From NCBI RefSeq assembly GCF_000019845.1, contig NC_010581.1, positions 3,479,501 through 3,543,500 on the forward strand: a stretch of 64,000 nt of DNA, in the 5' to 3' direction. This DNA comes from Beijerinckia indica subsp. indica ATCC 9039. GTDB lineage: Bacteria > Pseudomonadota > Alphaproteobacteria > Rhizobiales > Beijerinckiaceae. This document shows positions 10,801 through 17,041 of this stretch, piece after piece. The notes under the pieces were generated by a model. The model saw only the letters and a program-made list of their open reading frames with translations, had not been told where the DNA came from and ran no database searches. A program made the translations under genes and the position numbers. Positions within the stretch are counted from its first letter, which is position 1, and each line of letters starts with the position of its first letter.

Positions 10801-12005
10801 CCGGCTCGATCAGCTATTCCTATGCGACCGGCACTGTCACCGCGATCGGCGACGGCGTCGGCGGATTGGCCGGCGTGGCCGGAACCATCACCAATTCCTA
10901 TGAAACTGGCAATGTGTCGGGCCGCTACAACGTCGGCGGCCTGGTCGGCATCTCCAATGGGGACATCACCAATTCCTATGAAACCGGCAATGTCACCGGC
11001 CTCGACGGTGTCGGCGGCATCGCCGGCGGCGCGGCCGTCGGGATATTCAACGGCCTGACCGTCTATGGCAACGTCAGCGGACGCAGTTTTGTCGGCGGCA
11101 TCGTCGGCGAAATCATGAGCGACGTGCAGCAAACGGATCCAAACGTCATTCCCCCCGCCTCTCTGACCATCGAAAATTCGGTGGTCTATGGCAATGTGAC
11201 GGCCAGCGGCGATTATGCCGGCAGCCTGGTCGGATTTATCATGATCGCGACCCAGAAGGGTTATAAGACGGTGGTCGATATTACCAATAACACCACCCAC
11301 GGAACGCTGACCTGCGTGGGGGGCCTCGGCTCAGGAAGCCATTGTGGTGGCGACGTCGGCTATTCCGTCAACAATTTCGGCACGGTTTCCGGAAATAACT
11401 ACATTCCACCCTTGCCCCCGACCCCGCCCCCGCCCCCGCCCCCGAACGGGTCCGGGACGGGAAATCCCTCCGGCAGCAACACAGGGACAAACACCAGCGC
11501 CACCAATACCAATACCAATACCAATACAGGCACGAATACAAACACGGGCACGAATACAAACACGGGCACGAATACAAACACGGGCACCGGCACCGGAAAC
11601 AATACATCCGGGCAGACGGCCACGGGCACGTCCTCCACATCGCGGGCGCAATTGGCGCCCGGGGCGGCGCAGGCTTTGTCCTCGATGGGTTCGATCACCA
11701 CCACCAATACGACGCTCTCGGCGACGCAACTTCCGTCGCCCGATCTGGCAGCGGCGGGTAAGTCGGGGGTTCTCGCCGAGGCGCCTAAAATCCAGGACAA
11801 TATCCAGGTCGAAGCGCCCCCAGTGGTAACGCCCCCGCCGCAGGTGGTCGAGCAACACCGGAAGCCCGCCCCGCAAACGTCGAGCCATGCAGGCCATCAA
11901 GGCCGGGGCGATGGGGGCAGCTACGGCGCATCGATCCGCTCGATCGAAGTCGATGGTCAGCGCTTCGACCTGAGCGGTGGCGGCAAGGTCAAGCCAGCAC
12001 CCTGA
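4842..12005 (+). CDS. Giant TpsA adhesin (filamentous haemagglutinin family) with two TPS domains
   Basis: This is a 2387-aa secreted exoprotein of two-partner secretion. The signal region is long (basic RKKRRP, hydrophobic stretch, cleavage near PVAA at about residue 52). TPS domain 1 spans roughly residues 55-260 (ILNRVTG..., NPAGILFSS). It is followed by a beta-rich segment and GLUG-type repeats (about 645-855, GGLVG/SYAS). Two YDG/MBG-like units (about 1010-1180, KTYDGTT) come next. A second complete TPS domain lies at about 1260-1445 (NPNGILFSA), then the same beta segment and a second GLUG array (about 1740-2150). The C terminus has a Pro-rich stretch, an Asn/Thr/Gly repeat and a basic tail. 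A single TPS domain is the norm, so modules A and B look like an internal duplication. Its TpsB follows directly. The start may be 4917 rather than 4842. Confidence 0.93.
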   Translation: MPRSKSVQKTTRQNPVMSFSSPGSVMMRKKRRPLTALTALAALMALPRPVAAGPDGGSVVAGQATISQAGSVTNITQGSNRAIINWNSFSINQHETVNFNQPSSSAAILNRVTGNEQSVIAGALNANGQVFLVNPAGILFSSTAQVNVGGIVASTLDIANKDFMAGKYTFSGTSQASVINQGHIHAHSGGYVALLGKTVENDGVISAKMGTVALASGEKITLNFNGDSLIDVTIDKGTLDALVANKRAIKADGGRVIMTAKAADQLLSAQVNNTGIIQARTLSDLTGGHGTASGTSGSVHVGTIKLLAQGGTTKVAGTLDASAPKGGKGGSIETSGDKVQVASDALITTKSASGQNGSWLIDPTDFTIGYGSDSLTSSGIGATTLQNMLANTNVTIVTSSGGSGNGDLTVAAPVSWSSGNSLTLAAINNLDVNAAVSWSGGALTLNAGKNVYVNAALTASGTASLAVNYGQAINADGSVSSTATVGQNDYGSPYGLYMSLGGGQGAFQGKITLGSANSVTLNGAAYTVVTDAAGLAAIKNDLSGKYVLGTDISGLNWTDGIGATTAFTGALNGFGHVIDSATFTGTGLFGTIGAGGLLANLGVTNSTVNSPASGTVASVGLVVNVNDGTLVNVFTDASTINNRDNGSGVAPYLIAGGLVGTNAGLIADSYASTIVSAGGTAGGFVGLNQATGTITDSYVRSSVNWDTNEVYGSVVSPAVGVVNAAGGFVGENDGVIRTSWASNVVQIAASMTGVMAGGFVGLNKGTIDQSYSDNGTSDAAFSHGPNLAGFVGTNTATGVITNSYTTSLYQYDGAENWSAGFVYSNAGKISSSYATGYLLKSLTTAGFAAINTGVISNDYYYVATNLPGASVSDRSGAIALDASTATQFSSYAGFDSSVWAQSSSGFPVLSNILIHLSGSVSYNFAQSAASFGFSTPDFQGGGGYGYGSDYFNASASDGTAIYNVALHNGYVDAGAWTASSLLSSSVYKRFDGVATVTPATLTLSSATGNVVSGKTYDGTTTAQINNDQINLDGFASGQSFTLSHLSASFADPNAGTGKKVILNYVITAAAGTNPNNYIINDITATITPKSVIVAGVETTSRSYNGETGTTVLNSTLSGVIPGDNVSIANGYSANFTDANAGTDKSVVLSNLSLTGASAGNYAIASSVTLPTTAAITPLAITLLGVKPADGSTSVSGANLVAANAVGGDQVVFNGSVTLASASAGLQPIVSLGNLTQNNPNYTLVGAVGTVTVSNQSLIPAHTDPATGIISTSGTATISTVGTVTTINQSTEKAIIDWLRFSLGAGESLKFDQPSSSSITLNRVISQEASVIAGSLSANGRVFILNPNGILFSAGSSVNVGALVASTQTMADQDFLNGNYLFQVSNTTASVVANGDIVIADGGFLALLSQNGVTSSGSVAAHNGTAILAATQSLTLTLNDNDNGLAGFALGNLTGTTTAGGAIDLASAAGTGGRLETAGLTVSAKGLALTGAGGGWTWSQPSIVVGTGGVDAGLVNAQLATGNFVLEAVSGNLTVNSALSWIADHSLTLSATKDITINAPVSWSANTLTINAGANIYVNAVMTASGTASFAGIYGNATNADGNPNGLYMSFGVDATGLGNGTFSGRLDFNSTGTLSLNNQIYTLIKDWSQLTAISGNYGYYALANNLTAPAGTLSAAPVQDLTSPMFDGLGHTIDKLTIVDATGQGYNGLFGTIDYNTTVRNIGLTGVSITDNGGYADGALAGLSNPGSFVSHVFATGTIDGGNRTGGLIGWNFSPIYDSYASVTVSAANSYYIGGLVGFNSGGTIVRSYATRDVTGLQIVGGLIGLNINGASVSYSFATGNVAGTGGHNTWGNIGGLVGENDDGALDHDHATGNVQGNGGVGGLAGSSGGPISYSYATGEVKANDNTGRDIGGLVGRGGDISYSYATGNVTGGYNVGGLAGSAGAISYSYATGTVTGNGEPGVFPASGVLGDIIVSANAVGGLAGAAGSISYSYATGTVTAIGDGVGGLAGVAGTITNSYETGNVSGRYNVGGLVGISNGDITNSYETGNVTGLDGVGGIAGGAAVGIFNGLTVYGNVSGRSFVGGIVGEIMSDVQQTDPNVIPPASLTIENSVVYGNVTASGDYAGSLVGFIMIATQKGYKTVVDITNNTTHGTLTCVGGLGSGSHCGGDVGYSVNNFGTVSGNNYIPPLPPTPPPPPPPNGSGTGNPSGSNTGTNTSATNTNTNTNTGTNTNTGTNTNTGTNTNTGTGTGNNTSGQTATGTSSTSRAQLAPGAAQALSSMGSITTTNTTLSATQLPSPDLAAAGKSGVLAEAPKIQDNIQVEAPPVVTPPPQVVEQHRKPAPQTSSHAGHQGRGDGGSYGASIRSIEVDGQRFDLSGGGKVKPAP
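11503..11584 (+). repeat. In-frame short tandem repeats in the adhesin C terminus
   Basis: CCAATA is repeated four times (11503-11526). After a 4-base junction, an 18-base unit beginning CACGAATACAAACACGGG is present three times perfectly (11531-11548, 11549-11566, 11567-11584). Both unit lengths are multiples of three, so copy-number change would alter the length of the Asn/Thr/Gly stalk without breaking the frame. Confidence 0.9.
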
Positions 12006-12099
12006 GCTCGACTCGTGAACGCGGCGGTCTTCTCCCCGGCCACCGCGTGGCCCTCCCATAACAACCATGCCCCAGAACGGGGTCCCAAAGGTTCCTCCC

Positions 12100-13872
12100 A
12101 TGCGTCTTTCTCTCGGCCGTTTCCATGGCCAGTCCGCTTTTGCCGCATCGCTGCTGAACTGCGCCGCTGTTCTTCCCGCTTTCTCTCCGGCTCTGGCGCA
12201 GACGGCAGGGCAGCCAAGCCCAGCGCGGGTGCTGGTGGAATTGCCTTACAATATCGGTGATGCGGTGCGGCAGGCCAATGCGGCGTACCAGCCACCGCTC
12301 GCCCAACTCCCCGCGGTGCCAGTGCTGCCGCAGCTCGTCGAGCCACAACTCACGCTGCCCAGCAACGAGAAGCTGATGATCCGGCACATCGAGGTCGACG
12401 GGGCGGACGCGGCGAGCCAGGAGGAAGTCCGAGCGCTGCTGGCCCCCTACGAGGGGCGGTGGCTGACCTTGAGTGAGATCTATGAGGCAGCCGACAAGAT
12501 CACCACGCTCTACCGCGAGCGCGGCTTCCTCGTCGCCAAAGCCTATGTGCCGGCCCAGGACGCCCGCAAAGGCACCTTGCGCATCAAGCTGGTGGCCGGC
12601 CGTTTCGGCCAGGTGAGCGTGAAGGATGAGTCGCTGGTGCGCGAGGATTTCCTGAAGGATGTCATCGACACGGCTCTTGCGGATGATCCGCAGATCCATA
12701 AGGCCGCGCTGGAACGGGCCATGCTGCTCGTCTCCGATCTTCCGGGCGCCGGCATGCCGCGCGTCGCCATCGCACCGGGCCAGCAGCCGGAGACGTCCGA
12801 CTTCGTATTTTCGGTGCCGCAGGGCAAGAGTGTCGACGGTTACCTTCTCGGCGACAATGGCGGCTCGCGCTATACCGGCCGCGACCGGCTGAGCGGCGGA
12901 CTCAACATCAATTCGCCGCTCGGCTTCGGCGATCGCCTGTCGCTCTTCGGTGTCATCTCGCAAACGAAGGGCCTGCTCAACGGGCGCGCGGCCTATTCCT
13001 TTCCCATCGGTTATGACGGGCTGCGCGGCGAGATCGGCGCCTACAAGACCACCTATGTGCTGGGTGGTATCTATAGCGGGCTCGATGCGACGGGCGACGC
13101 CAGCGCCATTTATGCCACGCTCAATTATGCGATCCTGCGCTCGCGCGAGGAGAGCCTCTATGTGTCGGGCATCTTCACCCACAAGAGCCTCGACGACAGA
13201 GTGTTCGGCATCTCGACGGCGAGCCGGGAGATCAATCTCGGCACTATCAATCTCACCAACGATACATTTGGTGTGATCAACGGCATGCCTTTGTCGACCA
13301 GCGTATCGCTGTCCTATACGGCGGGCTATGTCAATTTCGCCGATCCGGAGCAGCTGCTTGCCAACGAGCAGACGATCCGCACGGCCGGTCATTACGACCG
13401 TCTGAACCTTTATGCGAACGCCAATCTCGGGCTTTCGGAGAATTTATCGTTCCTCATGCTGCTCCGCGGCCAGAAGGCCCTGAGCGGTAGCCTCGACACC
13501 AGCGAACAGATGACGCTCTCAGGCTTTTGGGGTGTGCGCTCCTACGATGAAGGCCTTTCCGCCGATAGCGGCTATCTGGTGATGCCGGAATTCCGTCTCG
13601 CTCTGCCGGCGCTGCCGCAATATCAGCATTCTCTTGGCTTTTTCACCGATGTGGCGGGCGGCTGGCTGGAGAATGCCACCTATTCGACGGTGCAGCGGCG
13701 TTTCACCCAGATCAATGACATTGGGCTTGGCTATTACATGACCTATGAATATATGCCGGGCCGGTTTCTGACTGGCAAGGGTCTGCTGGCGCATACCTAT
13801 GGTTCGAACGGCGGCCTCACCAGCTACGACCGCGAGACCAAGGGGCTCGTCCAGATCGGCATTACTTTCTAA
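12100..13872 (+). CDS. TpsB outer-membrane transporter (FhaC/ShlB/HecB family)
   Basis: This is the outer-membrane partner that should thread the adjacent adhesin to the surface. From ATG 12100 it is 590 aa: signal peptide (cleavage near PALAQ), short linker helix, POTRA region (starting near IRHIEVDG, about residues 90-235, with RERGFLVAKAYVP), then a 16-strand-type barrel to a terminal GITF. In this family loop L6 carries VRGY/F; here the equivalent is VRSYDEG, a Gly-to-Ser change. Start 12100 was preferred because AAAGG precedes it and a normal signal peptide follows; 12067 adds 11 residues. It lies 94 bp after the adhesin stop and 55 bp before exbB, so it is probably in the same operon. 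Confidence 0.92.
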   Translation: MRLSLGRFHGQSAFAASLLNCAAVLPAFSPALAQTAGQPSPARVLVELPYNIGDAVRQANAAYQPPLAQLPAVPVLPQLVEPQLTLPSNEKLMIRHIEVDGADAASQEEVRALLAPYEGRWLTLSEIYEAADKITTLYRERGFLVAKAYVPAQDARKGTLRIKLVAGRFGQVSVKDESLVREDFLKDVIDTALADDPQIHKAALERAMLLVSDLPGAGMPRVAIAPGQQPETSDFVFSVPQGKSVDGYLLGDNGGSRYTGRDRLSGGLNINSPLGFGDRLSLFGVISQTKGLLNGRAAYSFPIGYDGLRGEIGAYKTTYVLGGIYSGLDATGDASAIYATLNYAILRSREESLYVSGIFTHKSLDDRVFGISTASREINLGTINLTNDTFGVINGMPLSTSVSLSYTAGYVNFADPEQLLANEQTIRTAGHYDRLNLYANANLGLSENLSFLMLLRGQKALSGSLDTSEQMTLSGFWGVRSYDEGLSADSGYLVMPEFRLALPALPQYQHSLGFFTDVAGGWLENATYSTVQRRFTQINDIGLGYYMTYEYMPGRFLTGKGLLAHTYGSNGGLTSYDRETKGLVQIGITF

Positions 13873-13927
13873 GTTCGGTTCATCTCATTCAGTTCCTTCA
13901 ACCTGAATTTCCAAGGAAAATATTGCG

Positions 13928-14356
13928 ATGCAAATGGATTGGCTCTCATCGGCGATCGACTACGGTATTCTGGGGCTGCTTGGCTGCATGAGCGTGGTCG
14001 TGGTCGCCATCGCTTTGGAGCGCATATTCTTCTTCCGCTCGATCGAACTGGCCGGTTTCAAGAATATCAAGGCGCTTGAACTGGCGTTGACGAAAAGACT
14101 TATTGTCGTCGCCTCTGTGGCCAGCAATGCCCCCTATATCGGCCTGCTTGGCACCGTGCTCGGCATCATGTTGACATTCTATAATATGAACCTCGAAGCG
14201 AATGCGGATGCGGGCAAGATCATGGTCGGCCTGGCGCTCGCTCTGAAGGCAACAGCCGTGGGCCTGATCGTCGCTCTTGTATCCGTGGTTGCTTATAACG
14301 GTCTCGTGCGCAAGGCGAAGGTCTTGATGCTCCAATGGGAGATCGCCAATGGATGA
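13928..14356 (+). CDS. exbB: ExbB / TolQ / MotA-family proton channel
   Basis: This 142-aa inner-membrane protein has three hydrophobic segments (about 10-32, 60-85 and 98-125). The block [20 protein letters not shown] is the MotA/TolQ/ExbB signature, and [17 protein letters not shown] matches the last helix. With ExbD it should convert proton motive force into TonB movement. It is short compared with the enterobacterial protein (about 240 aa) but resembles the compact ExbB form. It overlaps exbD by 8 bases, so the two are translationally coupled. A TolQ-like role cannot be excluded from this protein alone, but the following tonB gene favours ExbB. Confidence 0.9.
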   Translation: MQMDWLSSAIDYGILGLLGCMSVVVVAIALERIFFFRSIELAGFKNIKALELALTKRLIVVASVASNAPYIGLLGTVLGIMLTFYNMNLEANADAGKIMVGLALALKATAVGLIVALVSVVAYNGLVRKAKVLMLQWEIANG

Positions 14357-14732
14357 GAAGCCGTTCGAAACCATGAACGTCATTCCCTTTGTGGATATCA
14401 TGCTGGTGCTGCTGGCAATGGTTCTGACGACCGCGAGTTTTATCGCGACGGGACGGATTCCGATCAATTTGCCGCAAGCCTCGAAAGCACCCGTCGAGAA
14501 GCATAATGACAAGATCATCGAACTGGCGGCGAACGGGGACACCTATTTCGATGGCAAGCCGGTCTCGAAGGATGAGATCAAAAGCCAATTGGGGGGCATG
14601 CCGCCAGATACGTCTTTCCTGATCCGCGCCGACCGTAATGTCACCTTTCAGAATTTCATCGATGTAGCCGATCTTCTCAAACGATTGAATTTCAACAAGG
14701 TCGCCGTGCAGACCGAGAGCGTTTCCAGGTAG
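14349..14732 (+). CDS. exbD: ExbD / TolR-family protein
   Basis: This is a 127-aa inner-membrane protein with one N-terminal transmembrane helix and a periplasmic domain. The helix starts [13 protein letters not shown] and contains Asp16, equivalent to the proton-carrying Asp of ExbD. The periplasmic part has the usual LPQA, FDGKPVS and [16 protein letters not shown] blocks. It forms the proton channel with ExbB and passes energy to TonB. It starts inside the end of exbB and ends 4 bases before the tonB start, so the three genes are one unit. Confidence 0.92.
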   Translation: MDEKPFETMNVIPFVDIMLVLLAMVLTTASFIATGRIPINLPQASKAPVEKHNDKIIELAANGDTYFDGKPVSKDEIKSQLGGMPPDTSFLIRADRNVTFQNFIDVADLLKRLNFNKVAVQTESVSR

Positions 14733-14736
14733 CGCC

Positions 14737-15531
14737 ATGTCTCAGGGAAAATCCTTCGGGAGAACAACCAAATTTACCCTCTATCATGGCTTTGCGCTTT
14801 CGCTGGGCCTGCACGCAGCGCTGGCCATACCGTTTGGCTTGCACGCCCTTGAGCATCCTCCCGAGGAGGAGGATATCCCGCCCCTCGTCGTCGAGCTGCA
14901 AGGCCTGGTGTCCACAAACCAATCCAACGAAAAGCTGCTTCAAGAGACAAAGGGGGAAGCGAAACAGGCTGATGCGGCCTCGGCCGCGCAGCCAGAAGCG
15001 AAGCCAATGCAGGACGATGGCCCGCAACCAGAGACGGATCAGCCGACGCAGTTGAAGGCGTCGGAACAGGACAAAACCGAAAAGAAGGACCCTGAGAAGG
15101 AAAAAGTGCCCGAGGTCGCGGAGACCTCTGCGCCGAGTCCGGCCCATACAGCCTCGAATTCAAGCAGCGCAGGAACGAACAACACCAAGGGCACCGAGGA
15201 ACAGCAAAAGGCGCAAACGATCAGGAATGAACGTGAAGCGGAACTGAACCGCCTCAAGGAGTATATCAAATCGCTGACGAAGAAGGTGCAGACCAACCTC
15301 GCTTATCCCGACCAAGCACGTCAAAGCGGTCTGCAGGGGACGCCGACAGTCTCTTTCACAGTTTTGCCAAGCGGACAGATTCGCATGGAATCCCTGCGGA
15401 TTGTCGCCAGTAGCGGTAAGCCGGAATTGGATCAGGCCGCGGTGAAAACCGTCCGCGCGAGTGTGCCCTTCAACCCACCGCCCAAGGAAATGACCGTGGC
15501 GATTGCTGTGTCTTTCGGTCGTAAACACTAG
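14737..15531 (+). CDS. tonB: TonB energy-transducing protein
   Basis: This is a 264-aa TonB protein anchored by an N-terminal hydrophobic helix (about 17-33). Residues about 70-150 are rich in Gln, Pro, Glu and Lys, the periplasm-spanning region. The C-terminal domain (about 175-264) has the TonB_C features AYPDQARQSGLQGTPTVSF, LDQAAVKTVRASVPFNPPP and a terminal beta strand. TonB powers outer-membrane transporters. Here it sits directly behind a TpsA/TpsB pair, which do not normally need it. The only TonB-dependent receptor in the window is 31 kb away (46795). A terminator-like hairpin follows the stop. Confidence 0.93.
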   Translation: MSQGKSFGRTTKFTLYHGFALSLGLHAALAIPFGLHALEHPPEEEDIPPLVVELQGLVSTNQSNEKLLQETKGEAKQADAASAAQPEAKPMQDDGPQPETDQPTQLKASEQDKTEKKDPEKEKVPEVAETSAPSPAHTASNSSSAGTNNTKGTEEQQKAQTIRNEREAELNRLKEYIKSLTKKVQTNLAYPDQARQSGLQGTPTVSFTVLPSGQIRMESLRIVASSGKPELDQAAVKTVRASVPFNPPPKEMTVAIAVSFGRKH

Positions 15532-15536
15532 AACAC

Positions 15537-15557
15537 GACCCGAACCGGGTCTCTTTT
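15537..15557 (+). terminator. Hairpin with T-run between tonB and the PpiC gene
   Basis: GACCCG (15537-15542) and CGGGTC (15546-15551) pair around AAC, followed by TCTTTT. It begins 5 bases after the tonB stop and ends 22 bases before the next start. It may end or attenuate the operon and lower expression of the isomerase gene. Confidence 0.6.
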
Positions 15558-15579
15558 GGATTAAATCAAGGATTTGGAG

Positions 15580-16491
15580 ATGCTCCGTAAAACACTTCTG
15601 TCGATGATCCCTGTCTTGTCATTGACGACGCCCGTCTTCGCCGTGGATGATGACATTGTGGGCCGTGCTGGCGGAATGGATGTCTCCATGAAAGAGATCC
15701 GTGCACGTATCGATCTTTTGCCGGAGACCGACCGGGCCACGCTCACCAAGGATCCGGCTCAATTGACGCAATTCGTGCGCGGTTATCTCGCTGATCGTGT
15801 GCTGCTAAGGGAAGCGCATGACACAGGTTTTGATCAGAAGACCCCGATCAAAGCCCGTCTCGACCAGGCGCATGACGCTTTGCTGATGGAACTCTATCTG
15901 CAATCTGTGACGCATGTCCCCGACACTTATCCGACCGAGGCCGAAGTTCGCGCGGCCTATGACGCCAATAAAAGCGCTCTCATCGCGCCACGCCGCTATC
16001 AGTTAGCGCAGATCTTCATCGCCGCTCCCAAAATTGACCAGACCAAGGACGATAAGACGAAGGACGAGAAAACCAGCGCGCGTCTCGACGAACTCATGAA
16101 AAAACTGCAGGGGAAAAGCGGCGATTTCGAAGTGTTGGCAAGGGAATATTCCGATGCCAAGGCAGAAGCCGCCAAAGGTGGCGAGATCGGCTGGCTGGCG
16201 GAACCTTCGTTGATGCCAGAGATTCGGCAGGCGGTTTCAGGGCTCACGAAAGGAGCGACAACCGCGCCAATCCGGCTCAACGACGGCTGGCACATCCTGC
16301 ATATCCTCGACATCCGGGAAGCCGGCAGCGAGCCTCTGCCGTTCACCGAAGTCAAAGGCCCCCTCGCCGAACAGATGCGACGCCAACGTCTGACCAACGA
16401 GCGCCAAACCTATCTCACCCATCTCCTCAAGCAGAAAGTCCCTGTCGTCAATGAACTGGCGCTCACGAAACTCGCGCCGACACTGAAATGA
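15580..16491 (+). CDS. Peptidyl-prolyl cis-trans isomerase, parvulin (PpiC/SurA) type
   Basis: This is a 303-aa exported folding factor. It has a signal peptide (MLRKTLLSMIPVLSLTTPVFA) and a helical SurA-like N-terminal part (about 25-135, including VRGYLADRVLLREA). The parvulin domain (about 135-250) has YQLAQIFIAAP, FEVLAREYSDAKAEAAKGGEIGWL and GWHILHILDIREA. The domain carries a Lys/Asp-rich insertion (KDDKTKDEKTS). Start 15580 was chosen over an in-frame TTG six bases earlier because AAGGA lies at the right distance. Position directly after the TPS/TonB genes suggests it chaperones the secreted adhesin or TpsB in the periplasm, which is an inference. Confidence 0.9.
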   Translation: MLRKTLLSMIPVLSLTTPVFAVDDDIVGRAGGMDVSMKEIRARIDLLPETDRATLTKDPAQLTQFVRGYLADRVLLREAHDTGFDQKTPIKARLDQAHDALLMELYLQSVTHVPDTYPTEAEVRAAYDANKSALIAPRRYQLAQIFIAAPKIDQTKDDKTKDEKTSARLDELMKKLQGKSGDFEVLAREYSDAKAEAAKGGEIGWLAEPSLMPEIRQAVSGLTKGATTAPIRLNDGWHILHILDIREAGSEPLPFTEVKGPLAEQMRRQRLTNERQTYLTHLLKQKVPVVNELALTKLAPTLK

Positions 16492-17041
16492 AGGCTACCC
16501 ATTAAAACCACTGAAGAAGCCACCTTCAGTGTCACGATATCACCAGCCGCGACCACTGAACCGTTACTACCGGCCGCGGCGACATATAATTGCTTTTCAG
16601 AATGTAGTCATTCGAGGACGCTCTGCGTGCGTTTCTGTATGCAAATGACTCAGTCGAACCGCTCTCATTTACAAAATAAGTTTTAATTCAAATTTACTTG
16701 AAGCCGGCAGCAAGCTATAATCTCATCAATATAAGTTTTAACTCATCAGCATGGTGTCTCCCAAAGCTCCTGCTGTGGCTGACGAGCCAGCATCTTGGTT
16801 CCTCAGTCGACCATGATGGTGTGCTTTCATAGGATTACGATTACTCCGAGCCAAACATCATTTTGCGTCGACGGCTCTGCCGGCCGCCGACTGTTTCACT
16901 GATGGCCTACCGCATCCTACAAGGAAGCGGTTTCGGCACTGTTCTTTTCAAGAATAGAAATCGCCTGCTCACCTTTCCTGCCACAGCTTCTCTTCACACG
17001 TTGCTTTAGCACCACGCTCATTTTCCGCCTGGGATCGCGAA
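16492..17041. other. Intergenic region before the GT41 gene
   Basis: No gene is seen in this 550-bp gap. A small hairpin (CACTGAAG at 16509-16516 with CTTCAGTG at 16524-16531) follows the isomerase gene. A 15-base direct repeat of the type ATAAGTTTTAAtTCA occurs at 16676-16690 and 16731-16745 (one mismatch) in an AT-rich stretch, which may be the promoter/operator area of the glycosyltransferase gene. Confidence 0.4.

Noticed and set aside
9882..11300. Minus-strand open frame (472 codons) opposite the second GLUG array
   Set aside because: Its repeat pattern (ADQAAD, HIAG) is simply the mirror of the GLUG codons; no independent gene signal.
11503..11584. Possible CRISPR-like repeat array
   Set aside because: Units are contiguous without spacers, in frame, and inside a coding region, so this is a tandem repeat.
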